Origin: RYN-230 sp963834515
GTDB taxonomy: Bacteria; Actinomycetota; Actinomycetes; Streptosporangiales; Streptosporangiaceae
Assembly (NCBI GenBank): GCA_963834515.1
Contig: CAWICB010000002.1
Span: forward strand, 992,001 to 1,056,000
Direction of reading: 5' to 3'
Length of the DNA stretch: 64,000 nucleotides
Shown: in pieces, positions 24,338 through 38,773 of the stretch
Numbering within the stretch: position 1 is the first letter of the stretch
Layout: every line of letters begins with the position of its first letter
Program-made: the position numbers and the translations under genes
The notes under the pieces: generated by a model
Told to the model about the DNA's origin: nothing
What the model saw: the letters and a program-made list of their open reading frames with translations, nothing else
The model's database searches: none

Positions 24338-25146
24338 CGGCTGTGGCGACCGCGTTCGAGAAGGCGGCCGCCGAGGGCCGGGCCGCCCTGGTCGGCTACC
24401 TGCCGGCCGGCTTCCCGTCGGTGGACGGTGCGATCGCGGCCGCGGTGGCCATGGCCGAGTCCGGCGCGGACGTACTAGAGATCGGGCTGCCCTACTCGGA
24501 CCCGCTGATGGACGGCCCGGTCATCCAGGAGGCCACGCACCGGGCGCTGGCCGCCGGCACCCGGGTCACCGACGTGCTGCACACCGTCGAGGCAGTCGCG
24601 GGTACGGGCGTTCCGGTGCTGGTCATGACGTACTGGAATCCAGTCGATCATTATGGCGTCGCGTCCTTCGCCGGTGCTCTCGAGTCGGCCGGCGGGGCCG
24701 GCCTGATCACTCCTGACCTGCCGCCGGAAGAAGCGGAGGACTGGCTGTCCGCCGCGGACGAGCATGGCCTGGACCGGGTCTTCCTGGTCGCGCCAAGTTC
24801 CCCGGCCGGGCGGATCGCGCGGATCACCGCGGCCTGCCGGGGCTTCGTCTACGCGGCCTCGCTGATGGGCACCACCGGGGCCCGGAACGCGGTCGGCCCG
24901 GCTGCGGCCGGGCTGGTCGGCCGGGTCAAAGAGGTGACCAGCCTGCCGGTAGCGGTCGGCCTCGGCGTGCGCGACGGCGGCCAGGCCGCCGAGGTAGCCA
25001 GTTTCGCCGACGGGGTCATCGTCGGGTCGGCGTTCGTCCAGCGGCTGCTGGCCGCGCCGGACGCGGCAGCCGGGCTGGCCGCGGTGCGCGGCCTGGCTGC
25101 CGAGCTAGCCGCCGGGGTTCGCTCCGCCGCCCCCACGGCGGGCTGA
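24334..25146 (+). CDS. trpA: Tryptophan synthase alpha chain
   Basis: Cleaves indole-3-glycerol phosphate to indole. 270 residues. The catalytic Glu is in VLEIGLPYSDPLMDGPVIQ and the second acid is the Asp of DPLMDG. The VGYLPAGFPS N-terminal strand, TPDLPPEE, and the GVRDGGQAAEVASFADGVIV phosphate site are all present. The start overlaps trpB (ATGA). A 7-bp hairpin follows at 25168-25186. Confidence 0.97.
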   Translation: MTAVATAFEKAAAEGRAALVGYLPAGFPSVDGAIAAAVAMAESGADVLEIGLPYSDPLMDGPVIQEATHRALAAGTRVTDVLHTVEAVAGTGVPVLVMTYWNPVDHYGVASFAGALESAGGAGLITPDLPPEEAEDWLSAADEHGLDRVFLVAPSSPAGRIARITAACRGFVYAASLMGTTGARNAVGPAAAGLVGRVKEVTSLPVAVGLGVRDGGQAAEVASFADGVIVGSAFVQRLLAAPDAAAGLAAVRGLAAELAAGVRSAAPTAG

Positions 25147-25167
25147 CCGGCTGCTAATCTCCCGGCA

Positions 25168-25186
25168 GGCCGTGCCGGACACGGCC
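25168..25186 (+). terminator. Hairpin after trpA
   Basis: Perfect 7-bp stem GGCCGTG / CACGGCC with a 5-base loop, 22 bases past the trpA stop. There is no T-tract, as usual for such GC-rich genomes; termination is inferred from position. Confidence 0.45.
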
Positions 25187-25336
25187 GCAGCGCCCCCGTC
25201 ATGGCGAGGTGGCCTCTCCCGGCATGTCGTCCGCGTTTGACGGTGCGGCGTCGGGGGCAGATCAACTGGGCAAATCCGGCTAAGCGGATGTTTCCAGCGG
25301 GTCAGGTGTTTCGCGAACCGCATCAGCCGGGGATGA

Positions 25337-25367
25337 TTGACCTGGTGGCGTAATCTCCGTGTAACCT
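25337..25367 (+). promoter_or_regulatory. Candidate gltB promoter
   Basis: TTGACC (25337-25342) and TAACCT (25362-25367) lie 19 bp apart, a slightly long but usable spacing, with the gltB start about 110 bases downstream. A clear GlnR-type box is not visible. Confidence 0.4.
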
Positions 25368-25478
25368 ACGAGCACCAGCTCGGGGAGCCACCCCGCGATC
25401 AGCGGAATTCGTGGCAGGGCCAACGTCGTCCCGACCGCATGCGAGAACGCAAATCCGGACCGGACGACAGGAGTGCGG

Positions 25479-30245
<4,767 letters not shown>

Positions 30246-30262
30246 CCAGGGAGCAACAGGCC

Positions 30263-31759
<1,497 letters not shown>

Positions 31760-31788
31760 CCCGCAGCGCAAGCCCCGGTCAGCGGCCG

Positions 31789-31834
31789 AATGTGTGCTGA
31801 AACCGTTGCTGACACGACGGTTTCAGCACACATT
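31789..31834 (+). terminator. 18-bp perfect hairpin after gltD
   Basis: Left arm 31789-31806 (AATGTGTGCTGAAACCGT) and right arm 31817-31834 are exact inverted copies around a 10-base loop, 29 bases past the gltD stop. It is AT-richer than its surroundings. The A-rich left and T-rich right flanks suit a bidirectional intrinsic terminator. Confidence 0.8.
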
Positions 31835-32088
31835 TGCGGCGATGCGGGCGGCCAGGCGCACCATTATCCGTCCTGATGGCGGCAGAACGGCGGTCTTATC
31901 CACCGGCCGGACTACGCCGGCCACCGTTATCCACCGCCTGGGCACCGGGCTGTCGTACGCCCCCGGCCATTGCCGATTGCCGAAGCGTGAACCCCAGCTA
32001 ACGGCCCGGCCAAGGCGGACTCCGGCGGTCCGGAAGAGCTCCCCGCGGAGCTGACAACGGCGGCTGGCTCGTCACGGGCGGGTCAGCT

Positions 32089-32140
32089 TCGTGATCATGA
32101 CTTTGGTGTCGCTGGGACGACACCAAAGTCATGATCACGA
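32089..32140. repeat. 23-bp perfect inverted repeat, loop CTGGGA
   Basis: Arms 32089-32111 and 32118-32140 pair without mismatch; the core is ATCATGACTTTGGTGTCG. It lies 66 bp past the 3' end of the minus-strand tRNA gene, so it could terminate or shield that transcript, or be a mobile palindromic element. Its base composition differs clearly from the surrounding DNA. Confidence 0.9.
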
Positions 32141-32206
32141 GATGCTGGGTGTCCTCGATGTCCTGAGCCATCACGATCGGTGCCCCGGGGGTGCCCTGGA
32201 CAGCGG

Positions 32207-32280
32207 TGCCCCGGGTGGGATTCGAACCCACACTGCATGGTTTTTGAGACCATGGACTCTGCCTGTTGGTCTACCGGGGC
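32207..32280 (-). tRNA. tRNA with anticodon CAA (Leu), short variable arm
   Basis: Cloverleaf on the minus strand: acceptor GCCCCGG / CCGGGGC (1-7/66-72) with discriminator A; T8 A9; D stem GAC/GTC with G18G19 in AACAGGCAG; anticodon stem ATGGT/ACCAT with loop CTCAAAA, anticodon CAA; variable region GCAGT (five bases); T arm GTGGG TTCGAAT CCCAC. The total is 74 bases, with no encoded CCA. The CAA anticodon reads UUG (Leu), but bacterial tRNA-Leu normally has a long (type II) variable arm, so the short arm is odd. D-stem pair 13-22 (C-A) is mismatched. Confidence 0.92.
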
Positions 32281-32345
32281 CTGGTCCGGCCGGGCCGCAC
32301 GGGCAGCCTCGGCGCAGCGTCAATCTACCTGCTACCGGTAAGGTC

Positions 32346-32999
32346 ATGAGCGTGAGTCAGACCCCATTGCGCGTTTTGATCGCCGAAGACGAGGCGCTGA
32401 TCCGGCTTGACCTCAAGGAGATGCTGGAGGAAGAGGGCTACGCCGTGGTCGGCGAGGCCGGGGATGGCCAGGCGGCCATCGACCTGGCCAGCCAGCATCA
32501 TCCGGATCTGGTCATCCTCGATGTCAAGATGCCAGTCCTGGACGGCATCTCGGCGGCCGAGCGGATCGCTGCCGAGCATGTCGCCCCGGTCGTCATCCTG
32601 ACCGCGTTCTCCCAGCGCGAGCTGGTCGAGCGGGCGCGCGACGCGGGTGCCATGGCCTACCTGGTCAAGCCGTTCACCAAGGCGGACCTGGTGCCCGCCA
32701 TCGAGATCGCGGTGAGCCGGTTCCAGGAGGTGGCCGCGCTGGAGGGCGAGGTCGGCACGCTCAAGGAGCGGCTGGAGGTGCGCAAGCTGCTCGACCGGGC
32801 CAAGGGCAAGCTGCAGACCGAGCACGCGATGACCGAGCCGGATGCGTTCCGCTGGATCCAGAAGACCTCGATGGACCAGCGGATGGCCATGCGGACGGTG
32901 GCTGAGCGGGTGCTGGACGGCACCATGTCCCCGGCCGCGGCGGCTGAGCAGGCTGACCCGGAGGCCCCGGCGGGCGCCGCACCTGGTACTCCCCAGTAG
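32346..32999 (+). CDS. pdtaR: ANTAR-domain response regulator (PdtaR-like)
   Basis: 217 residues. The receiver domain has LIAEDEALIRLDL (acidic pocket), phospho-acceptor Asp in LVILDVKMPVLDG, switch Thr in VILTAFSQ and Lys in YLVKPF. The C-terminal ANTAR RNA-binding domain (about residues 125-190) includes KLLDRAKGKLQTEHAMTEPD and AFRWIQKTSMDQRM. Such proteins act as antiterminators controlled by a histidine kinase (PdtaS), which is not in the window. ATG 32346 was chosen because it directly precedes the receiver domain; the longer frame is not conserved. Confidence 0.93.
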   Translation: MSVSQTPLRVLIAEDEALIRLDLKEMLEEEGYAVVGEAGDGQAAIDLASQHHPDLVILDVKMPVLDGISAAERIAAEHVAPVVILTAFSQRELVERARDAGAMAYLVKPFTKADLVPAIEIAVSRFQEVAALEGEVGTLKERLEVRKLLDRAKGKLQTEHAMTEPDAFRWIQKTSMDQRMAMRTVAERVLDGTMSPAAAAEQADPEAPAGAAPGTPQ

Positions 33000-33334
33000 C
33001 TCCAGAGAGAACCCGGGGAACCTTTGGTGCCGTGTCGGCCTTCCCCGGGCCGACATGTTCTCTACTCAGCTCCCCGGGCTCTGCCCCACCACGGTAGCGA
33101 GACGCCTGTCCCGGCGCAAAGGGCCAGACATTCCCTGGCCAGTTTGTGATAAACACAGCGTCACGTGCGGTTTCATCCGGCCGGCCCGGGTGCCGTAGCC
33201 GCCGCCCGCGTCCCGTCCCAGCTCAGCGCCTGCCGCGCGCCCGGGCGGCGCTGCGGCATGGCTGCGGCCCGGTGCCCCGGACATGTCCAGCCGCTGCTTA
33301 ACGCCAGTGCGCAGCGGGTCACCCCGGCGGCCGC
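33000..33334. other. Convergent intergenic region pdtaR / thioesterase
   Basis: 335 bp. Apart from the hairpin at 33012-33049 I see no gene. The remainder is GC-rich with no conserved frame. Confidence 0.6.
33012..33049 (+). terminator. Hairpin after pdtaR
   Basis: Arms CCCGGGGAA (33012-33020) and TTCCCCGGG (33041-33049) match perfectly around a 20-base loop that can fold further. It lies 12 bases past the pdtaR stop. Confidence 0.6.
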
Positions 33335-33793
33335 TCAGCCGGCCGGGGCCACGGCCTGGCCGCCGGCTGGCACCTGGTCGCGGAGCAGGCAGGTGAGCCG
33401 GGCGGTGCAGACCCGGCGGCCCTGGTCATCGCTGATCACGATTTCATAGCTGGCCACGGTCCGCCCGGCGTGCAGCCGGGTGGCCACCCCGATTACGGTG
33501 CCGCTGGCCGCCCCGCGGTGGTGCGTCGCGTTGATCTCCACGCCGACCGCGAACCGGCCCGGCCCGGCTTGCAGGGCGGCGCCCAGCGAGCCCAGGCTCT
33601 CGGCCAGCACGCAGGATGCCCCGCCGTGCAGCAGGCCGTACGGCTGCGTGTTGCCGTACACCGGCATCGACCCGGTGACTTGTTCCGCGCTGGCCTGGCT
33701 GATGGTGATGCCCATCCGGCCGACCAGGGTGTCCCGGGAGATCTCGGCGAAGTTCGCGGTGATCTGCTGTGTGCTGTCCTGGTCCTGGTCCAC
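33335..33793 (-). CDS. Hotdog-fold thioesterase (PaaI/EntH-like)
   Basis: 152 residues. The hotdog signature GNTQPYGLLHGGASCVLAES carries the catalytic-region HGG. VGVEINATHHRGAASGTVIG is the second conserved strand. Related proteins hydrolyse aromatic or misprimed acyl-CoA; the substrate here is unknown. GTG 33793 is preferred over GTG 33799 because GGAGG lies five bases upstream of the former and touches the latter. It is monocistronic. Confidence 0.88.
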   Translation of the reverse strand: MDQDQDSTQQITANFAEISRDTLVGRMGITISQASAEQVTGSMPVYGNTQPYGLLHGGASCVLAESLGSLGAALQAGPGRFAVGVEINATHHRGAASGTVIGVATRLHAGRTVASYEIVISDDQGRRVCTARLTCLLRDQVPAGGQAVAPAG

Positions 33794-34143
33794 CCGCACC
33801 TCCGGTTTCCGGACGGCCCGCGGCCGCGGGCCGTACCGGCAGCAGCCTAGGCAGTCGGCGGGCTGGTCGGTCAGCCCGGGCTGGGACCCGGCGGGCCCGG
33901 TGCGGACCGTTATTCCCGTTACGTGCGTGACTTAAATGGCCTGGGTGACAGCGGACCGCGGATATGACCTTTGTCACTCCATAGCAGGTATGTCGGATCA
34001 CGCGCTATTTATGACCAGACCGGCACGAAAAGATCGGACATTCTCCGCCCAAATACTGGCGTGATGCCCGGGTGAGCGTTAACAATGCCCCCTGGGGGCC
34101 GTCTGTGCCGGCCCCTAGGGAAACCCAACGAAGGGAGTTCTCC
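33794..34143. other. Divergent region thioesterase / aldose epimerase
   Basis: 350 bp holding both promoters. It is AT-richer from 33905 to 34060 than the flanks. A leader hairpin precedes the epimerase gene (34091-34119). I could not fix either -10 with confidence. Confidence 0.5.
34091..34119 (+). promoter_or_regulatory. Leader hairpin upstream of aldose epimerase
   Basis: An 11-bp stem (one G-U) between CCTGGGGGCCG (34091-34101) and CGGCCCCTAGG (34109-34119), loop TCTGTGC, ends about 12 bases before the Shine-Dalgarno AAGGGAG. It could affect translation or mRNA stability. Confidence 0.45.
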
Positions 34144-35505
34144 ATGCGCCAGGTGTTGAGAGGACGGCTCGGCTCGAGAGCCGTGCGGATCGGCACAGCG
34201 GCCGCCATCGCGGTGGCCGTGGCCGGAACGCTCGGTGTGACGGCCGCCTCAGCCAGCCCCGCGGGCGGCGGCTGCGGCCCGACGGTCAGCAAGCAGTTCT
34301 TCGGGTCCACCGTCGAGCCGTACACCGGGAAGACCGAGCCGGTGTACCGGTACACGCTGACGAACTGCCGCGGCATGCAGGTCAGGATCCTGACCTTCGG
34401 CGCCATCACCCAGTCGATCACCGTCCCGTCGCGGAACGGTACCGAGGCCGACGTGGTGCTGGGCTTCAAGACGCTGCAGGACTACGTCAAGTTCGACAGC
34501 CCGCCGGTGACCGCCAACGGCGGCCCGTACTTCGGCGAGATCGTCGGCCGGTACGCCAACCGGATCGCCCTAGGCACGTTCAAGCTCAACGGCAAGACCT
34601 ACACGCTGCCCATCAACAACGGTGTGAACAGCCTGCACGGTGGCCTGGTCGGGTTCGGCAGCCACATCTGGGCGGCCCATGCCGTGCACGGTCCCGGCTC
34701 GGCCGGCGTGCAGCTCACCCTGGTCAGCCCGAACGGTGACTCGAGCGGCGCGGTTGGCTCGCCCGGCTGCCCGAAGGGCTGCACCGGCTACCCGGCCCAG
34801 CTGACCGTGAACGTCACCTACACGCTGAACAACCAGGACCAGCTGGGTATCCACTACAACGCCACCAACGACAGCAAGAGCCTGTCCACGGTGCTGAACC
34901 TGACCAACCACAGCTACTTCAACCTGGCCGGCGAGGCCTCGCCGGCGGGCTCCGCCTACCACCAGTTCGTGCAGATCAACGCGACCAACTACTCGCCCAC
35001 CGACACCACCCAGATCCCGCTGCCGATCGCCAACGGCGTCCCGGTCGCGGGCACCCCGTTCGACTTCCGCACGCCGCAGACCATCGGCTCGCGGATCGAC
35101 GACGTCAGCGCGCCGGACAACGTGCCGTCGCAGTTCAACAACCTGACCAACGGCGAGAGCCAGCTGCTCATCGCGCAGGGTTACGACCACAACTGGATCC
35201 TGAACCCGCAGACCGCCGCGACCACCGGCCCGGACGGGCTGAACCTGGCCGCGCACGCCTGGGACCCGGGCAGCGGCCGTGAGCTGACCGTCTGGACCGA
35301 CCAGCCAGGCGTGCAGTTCTACAGCGGCAACTTCCTCACCGGCACGCTGGTGGGCATCAGCGGGCACACATACCGGCAGGGTGCGGGGTACACGTTCGAG
35401 ACCCAGCACTTCCCGAACTCGCCGAACGAGCCGGCCTTCCCGTCCACCACCCTCGGCCCGGGCAAGGTCTTCAACTCCACTACCGTGTTCGCGTTCAGCT
35501 CCTAA
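34144..35505 (+). CDS. galM: Secreted aldose 1-epimerase (galactose mutarotase)
   Basis: 453 residues. A Sec signal peptide is evident: basic MRQVLRGRLGSRAVRIG, hydrophobic TAAAIAVAVAGTLGVTAA, cleavage near ASA-SPAG. The mutarotase fold shows GRYANRIALGTFKLNGKTY, catalytic-region His in NNGVNSLHGG and NLTNHSYFNLAG, and the C-terminal Glu in TFETQHFPNSPNEP. It is larger than cytosolic GalM owing to the signal, a Cys-containing N-terminal segment and the insertion VGSPGCPKGCTGYPAQ. It would act on extracellular sugars. ATG 34144 has AAGGGAG upstream. Confidence 0.93.
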   Translation: MRQVLRGRLGSRAVRIGTAAAIAVAVAGTLGVTAASASPAGGGCGPTVSKQFFGSTVEPYTGKTEPVYRYTLTNCRGMQVRILTFGAITQSITVPSRNGTEADVVLGFKTLQDYVKFDSPPVTANGGPYFGEIVGRYANRIALGTFKLNGKTYTLPINNGVNSLHGGLVGFGSHIWAAHAVHGPGSAGVQLTLVSPNGDSSGAVGSPGCPKGCTGYPAQLTVNVTYTLNNQDQLGIHYNATNDSKSLSTVLNLTNHSYFNLAGEASPAGSAYHQFVQINATNYSPTDTTQIPLPIANGVPVAGTPFDFRTPQTIGSRIDDVSAPDNVPSQFNNLTNGESQLLIAQGYDHNWILNPQTAATTGPDGLNLAAHAWDPGSGRELTVWTDQPGVQFYSGNFLTGTLVGISGHTYRQGAGYTFETQHFPNSPNEPAFPSTTLGPGKVFNSTTVFAFSS

Positions 35506-35534
35506 GGCCAGCCAGTAAGGCCAGTCCGGGCCGG

Positions 35535-35618
35535 CCGGGGCCGCCACAGCGGCCCCGGTAACGGGCTGGCCCAGCACGGCCCGGTGGCCGGCGCCTGCTC
35601 GCCGGTCACCGGGCCGTG
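35535..35618 (+). terminator. Two consecutive hairpins after galM
   Basis: Hairpin 1 has a 10-bp stem (35535-35544 with 35549-35558), loop CACA. Hairpin 2 has a 19-bp stem (35575-35593 with 35600-35618) with a single G-U, loop CCTGCT. Together they fill the gap between the galM stop and the polA promoter. Confidence 0.75.
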
Positions 35619-35679
35619 GCATGTTCCGGCGCTGGCCCGCGGGTGCCGCGGCCAGCCCGCCACTGTCCGAGCTGGCCAC

Positions 35680-35685
35680 TAGACT
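35680..35685 (+). promoter_or_regulatory. Candidate -10 box of a leaderless polA transcript
   Basis: TAGACT ends six bases before the polA GTG, the same hexamer and spacing as for hisD. No Shine-Dalgarno is present. Confidence 0.55.
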
Positions 35686-35691
35686 TCCTGC

Positions 35692-38477
35692 GTGGCAGCA
35701 ACGAAGCCGACTCAGGCATCCGCATCCGGCCCGGGCCGCCAGGCCAGCCCGGGCAGCCCGGCCCGGGACCGGCTGCTGCTGCTCGATGGGCACTCCCTGG
35801 CCTACCGCGCGTTCTTCGCGCTGCCGCCGGAGAACTTCTCCACCACCACCGGGCAGCCCACCAACGCGGTCTACGGCTTCACCGCGATGCTGATCAACGT
35901 GCTCCGTGACGAGCAGCCCACCCACGTGGCCGTGGCGTTCGACCGGAGCGAGCCCACGTTCCGGCACGAGCAGTACGTCGAGTACAAAGCGAACCGGCGG
36001 GAGACGCCCGCCGACTTCCGCAGCCAGCTCAGCCTGATCTTCGAGGTTCTCGACGCGCTCGGCGTCCGGCGGCTCTCGGTGCCTGGCTACGAGGCCGACG
36101 ACATCATCGCCACGCTGGCCACCGAGGCGGCGGCCAGCGACATGGACGTGGTCATCGTGACCGGCGACCGGGACACGTTCCAGCTCATCAGCGACTCGGT
36201 CTCGGTGCTGAAGACGGGCCGTGGGGTGAGTGAGACCACCCGCTTCACGCCCGCAGGTGCTGATGGACACGTACGGGCTCACCCCGGCCCAGTACCCGGA
36301 CTTCGCGGCCGTCCGGGGCGACCCCAGTGACAACCTGCCCAACATCCCCGGCGTGGGGGAGAAGACCGCGGCCAAGTGGATCACCGAGTTCGGCTCGCTG
36401 ACCGCGCTGGCCGACCGGGTGGACGAGGTCAAGGGCAAGGCGGGGGACAAGCTCCGCGAGCACCTGGGCAACGTGCTGCGCAACCGCCAGCTGACCGAGC
36501 TGGCCCGCGATGTGCCGCTCGACGCAGGCCCGGCGGACCTGCGGCCGGTGCCGTGGGACCGGGAGCAGATCCACCAGCTCTTCGACACGCTGCAGTTCCG
36601 CGTGCTGCGCGACCGGCTCTACACCACGCTGCCGAACGGCATCGGCGCGGCCGCCACCGCCGAGGCCGCGGCGGCCGGGCCGGGCGCGGCCTTCGAGGTG
36701 GACGTGGCCCAGCCAGGCCCCGGCGAGCTGGCCGGCCTGGCTGGCCGAGCACGCCACCACGGCGGGCCGCGCCGGGCTGGCCGCCAGCGGCGTCTGGGGC
36801 CGGGGCACCGGCCGGCTGGACGGGCTGGCCCTGGCCACCCCGGACGGTTCCGCCGCGTTCATCGACCCGGCCGGGCTCACCGAGGAGGACGACCAGGCGC
36901 TGGCGCGCTGGCTGGCCGACCCGGCGCGGCCCAAGGCGCTGCACGACGCCAAGGGCCCGCTGCACGCCCTGGCCGCCCGCGGGCTGCGGCTGGCCGGCCT
37001 GACCACGGACACTGCGCTGGCCGCTTACCTCGCGCTGCCCGGGCAGCGCACGTTCGACCTGGCCGACCTGGCCCTGCGCTACACCGGCAAGGAGCTGGAC
37101 GCGGCGGGCGGCACCCCGACCGGCCAGCTCACCCTGGACCTGACCGGGGAGGAGGACGGCGAGGCCGAGGCGGCCATGGCGCTGGCGCTGCGCGCCCAGG
37201 CCACCGCCGAGCTGGCCGACGCCCTCGACGCGGACCTGGACCGGCGCGGCGCCAGCGAGCTGCTGCGCGACGTGGAGCTGCCACTGGTCAGCGTGCTGGC
37301 CGCGATGGAGCAGGCCGGCATCGCCGCCGACACCGATCACTTCGCGGCCATGTCCGCCGGTCTCGGCGGTGAGGTCAAGGCCGCCGAGCAGGCCGCGTTC
37401 GCGGTCGTCGGCCACGAGTTCAACCTGGGCTCGCCCAAGCAGCTGCAGGAAGTCCTGTTCACCGAGCTGGGCCTGCCCAAGACCAAGCGGATCAAGACCG
37501 GCTACACCACCGACTCCGAGGCGCTGACCAGCCTGCTGGCCCAGACCGACCACCCGGTGCTGGCCCACCTGCTGCGCTATCGCGACGTGGCCAAGCTGAA
37601 GAGCATCGTGGACTCGCTGATCCCGATGGCCGGCGAGGACGGCCGCATCCACACCACGTACAACCAGATGATCGCGGCCACCGGCCGGCTCTCATCCACC
37701 GACCCTAACCTGCAGAACATCCCGATCCGGACCGAGGAAGGCCGCCGGATCCGGCAGGGCTTCGTGGTCGGCCGCGGCTACGAGACGCTGCTCACCGCCG
37801 ACTACAGCCAGATCGAGCTGCGCATCATGGCTGACCTGTCGGGCGACGCCGCACTGGAGGAGGCGTTCACCTCGGGCCGTGACTTCCACGCCGAGACCGC
37901 CTCCCGGGTGTTCGGCGTGCCCGCCGACGAGGTGACCGGCGAGATGCGCAGCAAGATCAAGGCGATGAACTACGGCCTGGCCTACGGGCTGTCCGCCTAC
38001 GGACTGTCCCAGCAGCTGCGGATCAGCACCGAGGAGGCCCGCGGCCTGATGGACGAGTATTTCGAGCAGTTCGGCGGCGTCCGCGACTACCTGCAGGAAG
38101 TGGTGGCCGCGGCGCGCCGGGACGGCTATACGCAGACGATCATGGGCCGCCGCCGTTACCTGCCCGACCTGACCTCGGACAACCGGCAGCGGCGGGAAAT
38201 GGCGGAGCGGATGGCGCTCAACGCGCCCATCCAGGGCTCGGCCGCCGACATTATCAAGGTCGCCATGCTCGGGGTGGACGACGCCATCCGGGCGCAGCGG
38301 CTGCGGTCCCGGATGCTCCTCCAGGTGCACGACGAACTGCTCTTCGAAGTGGCCGAGGGCGAACTCGGCCCGCTCCGGGACCTGGTCACCCGGACCATGT
38401 GCGGCGCGTTCGACCTGCGCGTCCCGCTCGACGTCTCGGTTGGCACCGGCCGCAGCTGGGCCGAAGCCGCGCACTGA
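35692..38477 (+). CDS. polA: DNA polymerase I, frame broken by two +1 insertions
   Basis: Repair and Okazaki-fragment polymerase, about 927 residues once joined. The 5'-nuclease domain starts RLLLLDGHSLAYRAFFALP and includes GYEADDIIATLA and VVIVTGDRDTFQL. The frame moves from 1 to 2 near 36253 (RFTP|..VLMDTYGLTPAQYPDF) and from 2 to 3 near 36737 (GELAG|WLAEHATTAG). The polymerase domain has DYSQIELRIMADLSGD, the O-helix RSKIKAMNYGLAYG, and VHDELLFEV. The 3'-5' exonuclease-like middle domain lacks the usual acidic triad, as in other actinobacterial PolA. The start is GTG 35692, leaderless. Deleting one base at each point restores the gene. Confidence 0.93.
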
Positions 38478-38531
38478 ACGAGCCAGGGCCGGGGAATCCC
38501 AAGCCCCCGCAAAGCGTTGTAGAGGCTGGAT

Positions 38532-38552
38532 AACGATCATGTGGCGATCGTT
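38532..38552. promoter_or_regulatory. Dyad in the rpsA upstream region
   Basis: AACGATC (38532-38538) and GATCGTT (38546-38552) form a perfect 7-bp inverted repeat around ATGTGGC, 220 bp upstream of the rpsA ATG and 55 bp past polA. It could be an operator or part of a leader. The rest of the 296-bp gap up to rpsA shows no gene. Confidence 0.4.
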
Positions 38553-38773
38553 GTCTGCGATTGACCGACCGGCTGCGCTCTCATATCCTGAGCGCTGCGC
38601 CGTGTTCTGGTGCAGTCCCGCCATGGCCAGGCATGGCCGCGGTAGGCCGAGAGGCCAGCCGTGGCTCGCCAGGTCGGCCAGGCAAATCCAGTTCACTCCT
38701 GAAAGCCCAGATCAGGGCTATCTGGTCAGCGCGTCCTATTTCTACTTCCCTGTCCGCCGGAGCCAACCAACAC

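Larger units (their letters stand above)
25147..25478. other. Intergenic region trpA - gltB
   Basis: 332 bp. A hairpin with arms GGCCGTG (25168-25174) and CACGGCC (25180-25186) follows trpA and may terminate it. Near 25337-25367 there is a possible promoter (see next entry). No small gene is convincing. The lgt gene that follows trpA in some actinomycetes is not here. Confidence 0.6.
31760..32345. other. Intergenic region gltD - pdtaR with tRNA and two large palindromes
   Basis: 586 bp. It contains the gltD terminator hairpin, a stretch from 31840 to 32080 where I see no gene, the 23-bp palindrome, and the minus-strand tRNA gene. About 65 bp separate the tRNA 5' end from the pdtaR start. Confidence 0.7.

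Noticed and set aside
25337..25367. GlnR-binding site in front of gltB
   Set aside because: GTAACCTACGAG was considered, but only half of the usual paired motif is recognisable.
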